Part shown: positions 9,745 to 19,713 of the stretch, piece by piece
How positions within the stretch are numbered: the stretch's first letter is position 1
Layout: the number at the start of each line of letters is the position of its first letter
Origin: Chitinophaga sp. LS1
GTDB lineage: Bacteria > Bacteroidota > Bacteroidia > Chitinophagales > Chitinophagaceae
Assembly (NCBI RefSeq): GCF_034274695.1
Contig: NZ_CP128362.1
Span: 5,706,501-5,770,500, forward strand
Length of the DNA stretch: 64,000 bases
Direction of reading: 5' to 3'
Notes under the pieces: model-generated
Seen by the model: the letters and a program-made list of their open reading frames with translations, nothing else
Database searches by the model: none
What the model was told of the DNA's origin: nothing
Position numbers and translations under genes: made by a program

Positions 9745-9924
9745 CCGCATCAACAAATTATTTTTAAATGGTATTAAACCGTATCAGTGGTTTCCTACCA
9801 GATATAAGGAAAATCGCCATGTAATCTGTCATTATCAAGCCTTTCGAAACGTATTACTCAACGGTACTGAAGCGTATCAAATATTTTATAACTAATTTAA
9901 ATTCAGCCATTTACGATAAAATAA

Positions 9925-9958
9925 TTTTGATTGGTACCTATAAATACCCTTAACTTTA
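9925..9958 (+). promoter_or_regulatory. Putative Bacteroidota-type promoter of the susCD operon
   Basis: TTTTG at 9925 and TAACTTTA at 9951 match the Bacteroidota -33 (TTTG) and -7 (TAnnTTTG) elements with the expected spacing of about 20 bases. They lie about 80 bases upstream of the susC ATG. The rest of the 291-base gap after the receptor gene holds nothing else I recognise. Visual match only. Confidence 0.45.
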
Positions 9959-10035
9959 TCCTCATAAACGTTATGAAGCCAACTGATACAGTCGTATCCT
10001 TTTCCACTAAATCAAACTGACGTAACACACACATT

Positions 10036-13000
10036 ATGAAAAAATGGGTAACATTCCTGACAACCTTCCTGGTAATGTTATGCTGCCAATTGTTCGCACA
10101 GGAAAACAGCAACATCAGGGGACAAATCAAAGACAGTAAAGGAAATGCCTTGCCTGGGGTCACCATCAGGGTCAAGGGCACCACTAAAGGAACCACCAGC
10201 CAGGGCGATGGTTCTTACAACCTGTCCGCTCCCGGCACCGCCACGTTAGAAATTTCTTATGTAGGCTATGCTTCCCAGGAGATCGCGGTAAACGGCCGTT
10301 CCGCAATTAACATCACCATGACAGATGGTAAAACTGACCTGGGCGAGGTAGTCGTGATCGGCTACGGTACCCAGAAGAAACAAGACGTTACATCTGCCAT
10401 TACAACCGTATCTACCAAAGACATCTCCAGTCGTCCCATCGTGAGCGCGGTAGAAGCGATTACCGGTAAAGCACCGGGCGTACAGGTTTCTGTACCTTCC
10501 GGTCAGCCAGGTGGAGACCTCTCTGTAAGAGTGCGTGGTATCGGTAGTCCCAATGGCGGTGAACCACTCTATGTAGTAGATGGGGTACTGGCCAGCGATA
10601 TCAAAACTATCGACCCGAATACCATCGAGTCCATCACTGTACTCAAGGACGCTTCTGCTGCCGGTATCTATGGTGCAGCCGGTTCTACTAACGGGGTGGT
10701 GATGATCACGACCAAACAAGGTAACAAGGGCACTACGAAAGTGGATGCTAATGTGTACACCGGTATGCAGCAGATCGTAAAGAAACTGCCGGTGCTCAAC
10801 AACACCCAATGGGTAGACCTCATGACAGACATTCATGGTACTACGCCAAGTCTGCCTTCTTATTACAACCTGGACTCTACCAACAATAACTGGCAGGACA
10901 TCATCTACCGCAAGGCCATGCAAACAGGCGCAAACGTGGGTATGTCCGGCGGTTCTGACAAAGGGACTTACTATTTCAACGTTGGTTACCTGAACCAGGA
11001 TGGTATCATGGTGGGTTCCAACTTTAACCGTTATTCTGTAAAACTCAGCCTGGATCAGAAACCAAAAGAATGGCTGCGCATAGGTGGTAACGTGAGTTAC
11101 AACCGCTCTTACCAGCGCTCCACTCCACAAAACGCTTCTACCCAGAACGGTGGTGCGGTAATTGCCGCCCTCGTAACTCCTGAATATATTCCTATTAAGA
11201 TGCCTGCAGGCTCTCCGTACCCCGGCGTGTATGGTTACAGCAACTTCTTCTCCGGCGATAACCCATTGTCCGATATCTGGCAGTCTGAAAACAAGACCAT
11301 TGCCAACAACCTGCTGGGCAATGTGTACACCGAAATTACGCTGCCATTCAATATCAAGTACCGTAGCCAGTTCAACGCCATCATGGAAAACTCCCGCTAC
11401 GACTGGTTCCTGAATCCTTACACCAGTCTGTATGGTATCTCCCTCACCGGCGCCGGTCGTGAAAACACGTCCGAAGTGTTCCGCTACAGCTGGGATAATA
11501 CCCTGACTTACGACAAGCATATTGGCAAACACGCCCTGAATGTAGTAGTCGGTACTTCAGCACTGGAAGAAAAGATTGCCACTAGCAGCCAGTATGGAAC
11601 CGGGTTTGCTTCCGGTACCGTTACTACACTGAATGGTGCAAGTACAAATTATTCTATCAGCACAGGCAAATACGACTGGACCACGAATTCTTATTTCGGT
11701 CGCTTGATGTACTCTTATGCAGATCGCTACCTGTTCACCGCCACGCTGCGTGCAGATGGCTCCAGCCGTGTAGGTATCAATAACAGGTGGGGTACATTCC
11801 CTGCGGTATCCGTAGGTTGGAAAGTGAGCCAGGAGAAATTTATGGAGAACGTGACCTTCGTACAGAACCTGAAGATCCGTGCTGGTTATGGTTCAACTGG
11901 TAACCTGCCTCCATATACCATGCTGTATCCAACATACAGTTTGCTGAGTGCCGGTTCCGCTTATTCCTGGAGCTCCGGTGCGGCTAGTCCGGGTGTAAGC
12001 CCCAGCAGCCAGATTGGTAACCCTAACCTGCGTTGGGAAACTGCTAAGCAAACGAACATCGGTTTTGATGCAAGCTTCCTGCAATCAAAGATCACCTTCT
12101 CTGCAGATTATTACTACAAGAAAGTGGATGACATGATCTTTACCCAGCAGCTGCCACTCACCACTGGTGGTGCTACAACCGCTGTAAACCTGCCAGGGCA
12201 CGACATCAATAAAGGGATAGAACTGAGTGCGAATGCGATCGTCGTTGACAAGAAAGACTGGGGTTGGGATGTAAGCGCGAATATCTCTTTCAACAGTAAC
12301 AAGATCACCGGTATGGATTCTACCACCTCTTACCAGACTGGCGGTGTAAGCGTAGGCGGTAGTAAACAACCTATTTACACAGGTCTGATCAAGAATGGTT
12401 ATTCCCTCGGTACCTTCTGGGGTTACAAAGCCATGGGCGTAGATCCGCAAACGGGCAACATGGTATACAGTGCCAACATGATGGACCTGGGCAATGCATT
12501 GCCAAAGTACACATACGGTATCAATTCTAATTTCCACTACAAGCAATTCTCACTGGATGTATTGTTCGACGGTGTACACGGCAACAAAGTGTACAATGAA
12601 ACCCGTATGGAAATTGAAAACCTGACCGGCTACACGAACGAAAGCGCTTCCGTACTTCGTCGCTGGAAACAGGCGGGCGATGTAACAGACATTCCACGTG
12701 CAAAAGACAACGGTACTACCAATGCGACAGCGGCTGCATTACTGCAAAGCCAGATTGCGAGCAACTATGTGGAAGATGGTTCCTTCTTCCGTCTGCGTAG
12801 CGCTACCCTGGCTTACAATGTAGATGCATCTCTGCTGAAACGTATCGGTGTGGCTGGAGTGCGTGTATATGCCACCGCTCAGAACCTGTTCACCATCACC
12901 AACTACAAAGGATATTATCCTGAGATCAATGGTTTTGGTACAGGTACCAACAACCAGGCGACCAATGCCGGTTCCAGCGCGAGTCTGATGACACTGGGTG

Positions 13001-13062
13001 TAGATAATGGTACGTACCCTGCAGCAAAGACCTATACCCTGGGCCTGAATGTACAGTTCTAA
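10036..13062 (+). CDS. susC: SusC/RagA-type TonB-dependent outer membrane transporter
   Basis: A 1008-residue protein with a Sec signal (MKKWVTFLTTFLVM...FAQ), a carboxypeptidase-regulatory-like beta-sandwich at about 27-105 (IRGQIKDSKGNALPGVTI), a short linker with a TonB-box-like segment (GEVVVIGYGTQKKQDVT), a plug domain at about 115-225 and a C-terminal 22-strand-type barrel ending NVQF. This is the classic SusC architecture and length. It imports oligosaccharides with the SusD-like lipoprotein encoded 19 bases downstream. The GH3 and GH30 genes that follow suggest a beta-glucan ligand. Very secure as a family; substrate is inferred. Confidence 0.97.
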   Translation: MKKWVTFLTTFLVMLCCQLFAQENSNIRGQIKDSKGNALPGVTIRVKGTTKGTTSQGDGSYNLSAPGTATLEISYVGYASQEIAVNGRSAINITMTDGKTDLGEVVVIGYGTQKKQDVTSAITTVSTKDISSRPIVSAVEAITGKAPGVQVSVPSGQPGGDLSVRVRGIGSPNGGEPLYVVDGVLASDIKTIDPNTIESITVLKDASAAGIYGAAGSTNGVVMITTKQGNKGTTKVDANVYTGMQQIVKKLPVLNNTQWVDLMTDIHGTTPSLPSYYNLDSTNNNWQDIIYRKAMQTGANVGMSGGSDKGTYYFNVGYLNQDGIMVGSNFNRYSVKLSLDQKPKEWLRIGGNVSYNRSYQRSTPQNASTQNGGAVIAALVTPEYIPIKMPAGSPYPGVYGYSNFFSGDNPLSDIWQSENKTIANNLLGNVYTEITLPFNIKYRSQFNAIMENSRYDWFLNPYTSLYGISLTGAGRENTSEVFRYSWDNTLTYDKHIGKHALNVVVGTSALEEKIATSSQYGTGFASGTVTTLNGASTNYSISTGKYDWTTNSYFGRLMYSYADRYLFTATLRADGSSRVGINNRWGTFPAVSVGWKVSQEKFMENVTFVQNLKIRAGYGSTGNLPPYTMLYPTYSLLSAGSAYSWSSGAASPGVSPSSQIGNPNLRWETAKQTNIGFDASFLQSKITFSADYYYKKVDDMIFTQQLPLTTGGATTAVNLPGHDINKGIELSANAIVVDKKDWGWDVSANISFNSNKITGMDSTTSYQTGGVSVGGSKQPIYTGLIKNGYSLGTFWGYKAMGVDPQTGNMVYSANMMDLGNALPKYTYGINSNFHYKQFSLDVLFDGVHGNKVYNETRMEIENLTGYTNESASVLRRWKQAGDVTDIPRAKDNGTTNATAAALLQSQIASNYVEDGSFFRLRSATLAYNVDASLLKRIGVAGVRVYATAQNLFTITNYKGYYPEINGFGTGTNNQATNAGSSASLMTLGVDNGTYPAAKTYTLGLNVQF

Positions 13063-13081
13063 CCGCTTTAATCCTGGAAAC

Positions 13082-14551
13082 ATGAAAAAACAACTCTTAT
13101 ATACGCTTTCTTTCGCCATGGCATTTACTGCCTGCAAAAAGAGCTTTCTTGATAAAACACCTGAATCTGACCTGAGCACCGGTAGCTTTTATGCCTCTGC
13201 TACTGATGCGGAAGAGGGATTGACCGGTGCTTACCGCACCATGGCCAATGGTAACTTCTTCCAGTACGATAACCTGATGAATACAGATGGTCGTTCTGAC
13301 AACTGCTATGTAAACGGTGATAACACTTCGGCAGAGCAACCATTGGAGATGTTTACCTATGTGGCGACAAATACCAATATCCAGCGTGACTGGCAGGAAC
13401 TATACAACAATATCCGTGCAGTGAATGCTGTGCTGGATGCAGTACCCGGCCTGAATTCCGACGAATGGGCAGGTACCACCCGCAAAGCGCAGATACTGGG
13501 TGAAGCCCGTTTTCTGCGTGCCATGAACTACTACTGGTTAGTGACAGAGTGGGGCGATGTACCGCTGATTACATCAGAAGATAACGGTGGTGACTATTAT
13601 CCTTCCCGTGCTACCAGCACCGAAGTATATGCACAGATCATCACAGACCTGGTGTATGCAGATAGTACTTTAAATACTACTCCTTATAATGGCGAGTATG
13701 GCCGTGCAACCCAAGGTGCTGCCGATGCCATGCTGGCAAAGACTTATGCGCAGATGGGGGACTATACTAACAGTCTCGTCTATGCGAATAAAGTGATCAG
13801 CAGCGGTACCTATTCATTAGTAGGTAACTATGCCAACTTATGGGGCGCTGCGAATAAGAACAACAGTGAAGCGATCCTGGAGATTCAGTATTCAGGTAGT
13901 ACGTACAGCTTTTGGGGGGTGGAGATGTTTGCATACGTAGCATCCGATCAATGGGCAAAACGTAACATCGGTTCTTATGATCTGATTCAGGCATTCAAAG
14001 CTGCTGGCGATACGGCGGGAGCACGTTATACTGCCACGTTCAACTGGCAGATTGCCAATGCGAGTTTTAACAGTCCGGCAGCGGCCTGGGAATATACCGA
14101 AGCAATTCCGTTTATGAACAAATGGCCTGATCCAAGTGGCTGGAATAGTACTGATAATATTACCTTATTAAGATTGGGGGATATTATTTTATTGGCAGCA
14201 GAAGCAAATAACGAGTTAGGCAATACAGCCACCGCTATCACCTTGCTGAATCAGATCCGTACCCGTGCAGGTCTGGACAATACTACTGCGACTACGAAGA
14301 CTGACCTGGCGACCGCCATCCTGAATGAAAGAAGACTGGAACTGGTGAACGAAGGTACCCGCTGGAATGACCTGATGCGTGCAGAGAAAAACGGGTATGT
14401 GAATGTGGTGACCCTCATGAACAGTCAGAAAGATGAATCCGGTACCACCATCAATTATGGGGTGAATACTGACAAGCATCAGTATTTGTTCCCGATACCG
14501 GAGCAGGACAGGTTGCTGAATAAGAATTTGACCCAGAATACAGGATATTAA
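13082..14551 (+). CDS. susD: SusD/RagB-type glycan-binding lipoprotein
   Basis: A 489-residue protein. The longest frame starts at 13049, inside the end of susC, but the ATG at 13082 gives a clean lipoprotein signal (MKKQLLYTLSFAMAFTAC, then KKSF). The mature protein has SusD hallmarks: LTGAYRTM near the start, EARFLRAMNYYWLV in the TPR part, LLAAEANNELGN, and the C-terminal ILNERRLELVNEGTRWNDLMR with a final LFPIPEQDRLLN. It caps the SusC barrel and captures glycan at the surface. It sits 19 bases behind susC. Confidence 0.97.
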   Translation: MKKQLLYTLSFAMAFTACKKSFLDKTPESDLSTGSFYASATDAEEGLTGAYRTMANGNFFQYDNLMNTDGRSDNCYVNGDNTSAEQPLEMFTYVATNTNIQRDWQELYNNIRAVNAVLDAVPGLNSDEWAGTTRKAQILGEARFLRAMNYYWLVTEWGDVPLITSEDNGGDYYPSRATSTEVYAQIITDLVYADSTLNTTPYNGEYGRATQGAADAMLAKTYAQMGDYTNSLVYANKVISSGTYSLVGNYANLWGAANKNNSEAILEIQYSGSTYSFWGVEMFAYVASDQWAKRNIGSYDLIQAFKAAGDTAGARYTATFNWQIANASFNSPAAAWEYTEAIPFMNKWPDPSGWNSTDNITLLRLGDIILLAAEANNELGNTATAITLLNQIRTRAGLDNTTATTKTDLATAILNERRLELVNEGTRWNDLMRAEKNGYVNVVTLMNSQKDESGTTINYGVNTDKHQYLFPIPEQDRLLNKNLTQNTGY

Positions 14552-14582
14552 TCATTGTTTAACCTTTAAAAGGGGGCTATCT

Positions 14583-14615
14583 TCTCAGCGGGAATATGCT
14601 CAATTCCCGCTGAGA
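14583..14615. terminator. Strong hairpin between susD and the GH3 gene
   Basis: A perfect 13-base inverted repeat (TCTCAGCGGGAAT / ATTCCCGCTGAGA) with a 7-base loop lies between susD and the GH3 gene. It lacks a clear T-run (AATATATT follows), so it may partly terminate or protect the susCD mRNA and set a lower level for the downstream enzymes. Confidence 0.6.
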
Positions 14616-14650
14616 AATATATTCTATAGCGACTCTAAACACACAACAAC

Positions 14651-16993
14651 ATGGATTTTGGAAAACGTCTGCTGACAGTTGCATTGGTGGGTGGCATGAT
14701 ATGCCCGCTCACAAAGGTGCACGCGCAGAAAAAAACAAAAGCAGCACCACCTGCCAAAGTGGTAGCTTATGATTCCGGGACGATAAATGCAAGGGTAGAA
14801 GCTTTGCTGGCAAAGATGTCACTCGAAGAGAAGGTAGGGCAGATGGCCCAGATTACGCTGGACGTAGTTGGGAAAGGCCCTAACCGTTTTGCGAGCTTTG
14901 ACCCGCTGGTGATCGATACGGCAGAGATGCAGAAAGCACTGGTGAAGTACAAGATTGGCTCCGTACTGAACACTGCAAATAATAAAGCCCTGACCCCGCA
15001 AAGATGGTGGGAGGTTGTCAGCTATATTCAGCAGGTATCAATGAAAGGCAACGCCCTGCAGATACCCGTGATCTTTGGCATTGACGCGATTCATGGTGCG
15101 ACCTATACAGCAGGCGCCACCTTGTTCCCGCAGCAGATTGCACAGGCAGCTACCCGCAACAGGGCGCTGGTACGCAAAGGTGCAGAGATCACTGCGTACG
15201 AAACAAGGGCCAGTAATACCCCATGGGTATTTTCTCCGGTGCTGGATTTAGGTGGAGATCCCCGTTTTCCGCGTATATGGGAATCATTTGGTGAAGACCC
15301 TTACCTTGGTGCACAGATGGGACATGAAATCGTAAAAGGCTATGAAGGGGAGAAGAATGATGTGAATGATCCAACCCATGTAGCTGCGAGTATCAAGCAC
15401 TTCTTAGGTTATCAGGCACCCGTATCCGGCAAGGACCGTACACCTGCGAACATCAGCAAACAACAGCTGTATGAATACCACCTGCCAGCTTTCAAAGCCG
15501 GGGTAGAAGCAGGAGCACATACCATTATGATCAACTCTGGTCAGATCAATGGTATACCTGTACATGCGAACTACGAAATTCTGACGAAATTACTGAAGGA
15601 AGAACTGGGCTTTAAAGGACTGGCGGTGACTGACTGGGCAGATATTGAAAACCTGTACCGTCGTGATCATATAGCAGGTAGCGATAAAGAGGCGATCATG
15701 CTGGCTATCAATGCTGGTATTGATATGTCCATGATTCCTTACAACTATGAACCATTCTGCGAAGGACTGGTTGAATTGGTGAAAGAAGGAAAGGTGCCAC
15801 AGGCAAGAGTGGATGATGCAGTGCGTAGAATACTGCGTGTAAAGTTTGAACTGGGCCTCTTTGAGAAACCGGTTACTAACTACAAAGACTATCCTTTATT
15901 TGGTAGCAAAGAGTTTGAAAAAGCATCTTATGATGCAGCAGCAGAAGCGATTACGTTGCTGAAGAATGAAGGTAATGTATTGCCATTAACAAAGGGGGCT
16001 AAAATACTGGTCACTGGCCCGAACGCAAATGATATGCGTACACTGGATGGTGCGTGGAGCTATAGCTGGCAGGGAGAAAAGGTACCCCAGTTTACGGCTC
16101 AATACAATACCATCCTTGCCGCTTTGAAAAAGAAAGCAGGTGCAGAGAATGTAACTTACATTCCTGGTGTGAGCTACAAGGCTGATGGCAAGTGGTACGA
16201 AGAAGCGCCTGATCGGCTGGCAGATGCAGTCGCTGCTGCGCAACAGGCGGATGTGATAGTATTGTGTCTGGGTGAAAACTCATATGCTGAAAAACCGGGT
16301 GACCTGAATGACCTGTATATCGGCGATGACCAGACCAAACTGGCACAGCAACTGATTGCGACTGGTAAACCAGTAGTGTTGGTACTGACAGAAGGTCGTC
16401 CGCGTATCATCAGCAAGTTTGAGCAGGGAGTGAAAAGTGTGGTACTGGGTTATCTGCCCGGTAATTTTGGTGGCGATGCGATAGCAGATGTGTTGTATGG
16501 TGATGTGAATCCATCCGGTAAATTGCCGTATACGTATCCACGTTATCCAAATGCGCTGATAGGGTATATTCATAAGCCATCAGAAGAGCAGACAAAGGCA
16601 GAAGGGGTGTATAATTATGAAGCAGATTACAATCCGCAGTATACATTTGGTACAGGGTTGAGCTATACGACTTTTGAATACAGCAACCTTAAAGCTGAGG
16701 TGGCGAACCGTGTGGTGCGCGTAACAGTAGATGTGAAGAATACGGGTAGTAAAGCCGGTAAAGAAGCAGTAGAAGTGTATACATCTGATTTGGTAGCGAC
16801 ATTGATTTCGCCTGATGTGAAGAGACTGCGTGGGTTTGAGAAGATTTTGCTGCAGGCAGGGGAGAGTAAGACAGTGACATTTGATATTCCTGTAGAGCAG
16901 TTAGCATTTGCAGGTGTGGATGGCAAGCCGGTATTGGAGCCGGGTGATTTTGAAGTGCATGTGGCGAAGCTGACCGCGAAGTTTAAGTTATAA
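14651..16993 (+). CDS. bglX: GH3 beta-glucosidase (BglX type), periplasmic
   Basis: A 780-residue exported enzyme with a Sec signal ending near VHAQ. It has the GH3 N-terminal TIM barrel (GIDAIHGATYTAGATLFPQ, SPVLDLGGDPRFPRIWESFGE, KHFLGY), the nucleophile in LAVTDWADIE (Asp328), the alpha/beta C-domain with GENSYAEKPGDLNDL, which probably supplies the acid/base Glu, and a C-terminal fibronectin III-like domain (VTVDVKNTGSKAGKEAVEVY). Length and order match periplasmic BglX-like exo-beta-glucosidases. It would release glucose from oligosaccharides imported by SusCD. The last codons are duplicated downstream in a 74-base tandem repeat. Confidence 0.95.
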   Translation: MDFGKRLLTVALVGGMICPLTKVHAQKKTKAAPPAKVVAYDSGTINARVEALLAKMSLEEKVGQMAQITLDVVGKGPNRFASFDPLVIDTAEMQKALVKYKIGSVLNTANNKALTPQRWWEVVSYIQQVSMKGNALQIPVIFGIDAIHGATYTAGATLFPQQIAQAATRNRALVRKGAEITAYETRASNTPWVFSPVLDLGGDPRFPRIWESFGEDPYLGAQMGHEIVKGYEGEKNDVNDPTHVAASIKHFLGYQAPVSGKDRTPANISKQQLYEYHLPAFKAGVEAGAHTIMINSGQINGIPVHANYEILTKLLKEELGFKGLAVTDWADIENLYRRDHIAGSDKEAIMLAINAGIDMSMIPYNYEPFCEGLVELVKEGKVPQARVDDAVRRILRVKFELGLFEKPVTNYKDYPLFGSKEFEKASYDAAAEAITLLKNEGNVLPLTKGAKILVTGPNANDMRTLDGAWSYSWQGEKVPQFTAQYNTILAALKKKAGAENVTYIPGVSYKADGKWYEEAPDRLADAVAAAQQADVIVLCLGENSYAEKPGDLNDLYIGDDQTKLAQQLIATGKPVVLVLTEGRPRIISKFEQGVKSVVLGYLPGNFGGDAIADVLYGDVNPSGKLPYTYPRYPNALIGYIHKPSEEQTKAEGVYNYEADYNPQYTFGTGLSYTTFEYSNLKAEVANRVVRVTVDVKNTGSKAGKEAVEVYTSDLVATLISPDVKRLRGFEKILLQAGESKTVTFDIPVEQLAFAGVDGKPVLEPGDFEVHVAKLTAKFKL

Positions 16994-17150
16994 ACTATGT
17001 GGTGGATTTGCCAGCAGGTTAGGTTATGATAAGTGTGGCTAAGCTGACCGCGAAGTTTAAGTTATAAACTATGTGGTGGATTGGCCAACAGGTTAGGTTA
17101 TGATCAATGTGGTAAATTTGCCAACAGGCTAAGTTATAATTCATGTGGGG
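16967..17150 (+). repeat. Tandem repeat growing out of the GH3 gene's 3' end
   Basis: The last 27 bases of the GH3 gene plus about 47 bases behind it (16967-17040) are repeated almost exactly at 17041-17114, including the stop codon, and a third partial copy runs to about 17150. The 74-base period is not a multiple of three and the copies follow the stop, so they are non-coding. Confidence 0.85.
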
Positions 17151-17184
17151 GCCGGTACGGCCCCCATTTCTCAACTTTCCTATC

Positions 17185-18609
17185 ATGAAGTTATGGTTGT
17201 ATGCCGGATGCTTAGCATCGGTACTGGGCGGCTGTACCCAGAAAAATGAGAATGCACGTGTTTTCCTTACTACAGGAGACGAAAAACAGTTATTTCAGGA
17301 GCAGGCTTTTCTAAAATCGGAGAAGGACACCGCATTGTTAAATTTAAAAATTGACACCAGTCAGCAGTACCAGGAGATAGAAGGATTTGGTGCGGCTATG
17401 ACCGGGTCATCGGCATATGTGATGCAGCAATACATGACAGCACCTAAGCGCAAAGCACTGCTCGATGAATTGTTTGATGCAGAAAAAGGGATCGGGATAA
17501 ATTATATCCGGCTGTCAATAGGCGCATCTGATTTCTCTCTTTCGCCTTATAGTTATGACGATATGCCTGCGGGTGAGCGGGATGATAGTCTGGCGCATTT
17601 TAGCATAGCAAAAGATACGGGTGCTTTGATCCCTGTACTAAAAGAGGTGGTGGCAATTAACCCTCGTATCCACATCATGGTAACTCCATGGAGTGCACCG
17701 GGATGGATGAAAACCAGTGACAAGCTGGAAGGTGGTTCATTAAGACCGGATGCTTATGCTGCATATGCCTCCTATTTTGCAAAATATATCCAGGCCTTAG
17801 GTGCTGAAGGCATCACCGCAACCAGTCTGAGTGTACAGAATGAGCCGCAATACGAAGCGGCCTATCCTACCATGAAGATGACGGCGCCTGAACAGTTAAC
17901 CTTTATTAAGGATCATTTAGGACCTGTATTACAACAAAAGGGTATCCATACAGAGATATTATTGTTCGATCATAACTGGAATAGCCCGGAATACCCGATT
18001 TCTATTTTAGACGATACGGTGGCTGGGAAGTACGTAACTGGTGCAGCTTTCCATTGCTATGAAGGTGCAGTAGGTGCTATGAGTCTGGTACATGCCGCGC
18101 ACCCTGACAAGGGGTTATATTTCACAGAGTGTTCCGGTGGGAGCTGGGCGCCTGACTTTGGAGGCAACCTGAAATATATGGTGGGCAATCTACTGATAGG
18201 CACCGTCAATAACTGGTCAAAGAACGTATTACTCTGGAATATGGCGCTGGATGAAAATAACGGTCCTACGACCAATCAGCCTGCACAGGCAGGGGAGAAG
18301 GTGAACAAGGGGTGTATGAACTGCAGAGGGGTGGTAAAGGTTCGGTCAGACAGCGGGACGGTGACAAAGAATGTAGAGTACTATGCGCTGGCGCATTTCA
18401 GCAAATTTGTACGGCCCGGGGCGAAAAGGATCTATTCATCACATCCTGAGGGGGTGGAAAATGTGGCGTTTTTAAATAAAGATGGTAGCCGGGTGCTGGT
18501 AGCGCTGAATAGCGGGGAGGAGGCAAAGGCTTTTTCTGTGCAGGATGGGGCGCGGGTGTATAAATATGAGCTAAAGGCAGGAGCAGTAGTGACTTTGGTG
18601 TGGAAGTAA
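17185..18609 (+). CDS. GH30 glucanase/glucosylceramidase-like lipoprotein
   Basis: A 474-residue protein. The longest frame starts at 17143, but ATG 17185 gives a lipoprotein signal (MKLWLYAGCLASVLGGC, then TQKN). It shows GH30 features: IEGFGAAMTGSSAYVM, YIRLSIGASDFS, SWSAPGWMKT-type loop, the acid/base in SVQNEPQYEA (Glu220) and the nucleophile in YFTECSGG (Glu315), followed by the beta-domain characteristic of GH30. Together with GH3 and SusCD this matches beta-1,6-glucan PULs known from gut Bacteroidetes, where a GH30 endo-glucanase cuts at the cell surface. It could instead act on another beta-glucoside; the exact subfamily cannot be told by eye. Confidence 0.93.
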   Translation: MKLWLYAGCLASVLGGCTQKNENARVFLTTGDEKQLFQEQAFLKSEKDTALLNLKIDTSQQYQEIEGFGAAMTGSSAYVMQQYMTAPKRKALLDELFDAEKGIGINYIRLSIGASDFSLSPYSYDDMPAGERDDSLAHFSIAKDTGALIPVLKEVVAINPRIHIMVTPWSAPGWMKTSDKLEGGSLRPDAYAAYASYFAKYIQALGAEGITATSLSVQNEPQYEAAYPTMKMTAPEQLTFIKDHLGPVLQQKGIHTEILLFDHNWNSPEYPISILDDTVAGKYVTGAAFHCYEGAVGAMSLVHAAHPDKGLYFTECSGGSWAPDFGGNLKYMVGNLLIGTVNNWSKNVLLWNMALDENNGPTTNQPAQAGEKVNKGCMNCRGVVKVRSDSGTVTKNVEYYALAHFSKFVRPGAKRIYSSHPEGVENVAFLNKDGSRVLVALNSGEEAKAFSVQDGARVYKYELKAGAVVTLVWK

Positions 18610-18655
18610 TTTTATCGGGAAGCATTTCTGTACAGGAATGCTTCCCGATAAAATT
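18608..18655 (+). terminator. Terminator of the glucan utilisation operon
   Basis: A long inverted repeat (AATTTTATCGGGAAGCAT... / ...ATGCTTCCCGATAAAATT) starts at the GH30 stop codon. A GC-rich stem framed by A and T runs makes it a bidirectional intrinsic terminator. Confidence 0.85.
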
Positions 18656-18748
18656 ACACGGTTCGTGGGATATTATATATATGCGGTCCAACATATATTT
18701 GTAATACTACTTAAATAATCTTCTATTACGTTGATTTGCACCCCCTTT

Positions 18749-18778
18749 AGCCTTCCGGTTGTCGGGAGGCTCTTTTTT
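18749..18778 (+). terminator. Terminator-like hairpin before the repeat block
   Basis: AGCCTTCCGG-TTG-TCGGGAGGCT followed by CTTTTTT has the form of an intrinsic terminator on the + strand. No gene lies directly upstream except GH30, which has its own terminator, so it may be a backup. Its flanks resemble the 61-base repeats that follow. Confidence 0.55.
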
Positions 18779-18785
18779 GGGAGGG

Positions 18786-18957
18786 GAGAAGCCCTCGTTA
18801 TATTAATAACCTTCGTGCCTTTTGCCGTTAGATTCTTTTTGGGGATGAGAAGCCCACGTTACATTAAGGACTCTTCTGCCTTTTGCCGTTAGATTCTTTT
18901 TTGGCGGGAGAAGCCTCATTACATTAATAACCGTCCTGCCTTTTGCAGTGCGATATT
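18786..18957. repeat. Three 61-base tandem repeats at the HAD gene's 3' end
   Basis: Three imperfect copies begin with GAGAAGCC at 18786, 18847 and 18908 and contain CTGCCTTTTGCCGTTAGATTCTTTT. They end within a few bases of the stop codon of the HAD gene on the - strand. They fill the rest of the 349-base gap between GH30 and the HAD gene. Confidence 0.8.
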
Positions 18958-18958
18958 T

Positions 18959-19588
18959 TTATTGAGGAGGTAGTTCAAGTCCCCATTCCTTCAATTTCTC
19001 AACTGTCTTTGTATAATTCTCATGCAAAAGCCCATTAATCCCCAGCCCTTCAGCAACATGAATAAACATTGCACGGTCCTCAAGGTATAATACCTCCTGT
19101 GGTTTTACAAGCGCAATATCCAGCGCCATTCGCCATATATCGGCATCAGGCTTGCGGAAATGCACAAAACAGGAAGAAATAAAGAAATCCACAAATTTAT
19201 CAATGCCGAAAGTCCGTATGCGGTATTCATTCAGTTCTCGTCCTTCATTGTTGACAATCGCGATCTTCAGTTTATAATGATCCTTCAACTGACAGATAAG
19301 GTCTATCATTTCGGGATAAGGAGTCGTACGGCTGTACATGAACTCCTTAAAATCATTCCTTGTAAACTCCCTGTGTTCGTAAAAGACAATTCTTGTCAGG
19401 TATTCATCCAGCGTGAGCTTGCCTTCTTCGTAAGTATCGAAGGTAAGGTGGTGGCGTTCTTCCAGTTCTATAATATCCAGGTTAAAGATCCTGGCTGCCT
19501 CTTTACGGGCTGCACGGTCCCAACCGTTGCTTAATAATACCCCGCCGATGTCCAGGAATAGCGTCGTAATCTTTGCCGAGTGCTGCAT
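18959..19588 (-). CDS. HAD-superfamily (subfamily IA) phosphatase
   Basis: A 209-residue soluble protein. Motif I is TLFLDIGGVLLSNGW: the nucleophilic Asp is present but the second Asp of DxD is Gly, as in the YihX/epoxide-hydrolase-N-terminal-like branch. A helical cap follows, motif II is AIVNNEGREL, the Lys motif is FRKPDADIWRMAL, and motif IV is VLYLEDRAMFIHVAEGLG. The ending matches HAD-IA enzymes, which hydrolyse sugar phosphates or nucleotides; the substrate cannot be told. It is alone on its strand, 125 bases from the MFS gene's end, possibly sharing transcription with it. Confidence 0.88.
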   Translation of the reverse strand: MQHSAKITTLFLDIGGVLLSNGWDRAARKEAARIFNLDIIELEERHHLTFDTYEEGKLTLDEYLTRIVFYEHREFTRNDFKEFMYSRTTPYPEMIDLICQLKDHYKLKIAIVNNEGRELNEYRIRTFGIDKFVDFFISSCFVHFRKPDADIWRMALDIALVKPQEVLYLEDRAMFIHVAEGLGINGLLHENYTKTVEKLKEWGLELPPQ

Positions 19589-19713
19589 GGTTTTGAAATT
19601 AAGGTATAAAAATGTGCGCAGATGTAATTTATGAAATTCCTCTATGTGAATGTGCGAGGATGTGATTTATAACTTTTCTCTATCTATTCCCTTTCCCCTC
19701 TTAATCCCTGCAT

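Noticed and set aside
9689..9895. 68-codon open frame overlapping the end of the receptor gene
   Set aside because: No family, poor start context and it runs into the promoter region; not convincing as a gene or transposase tail.
10246..11532. 428-codon open frame opposite susC
   Set aside because: It is antisense to a certain SusC gene, has no domain or signal, and arises from the GC-biased third positions of the true frame.
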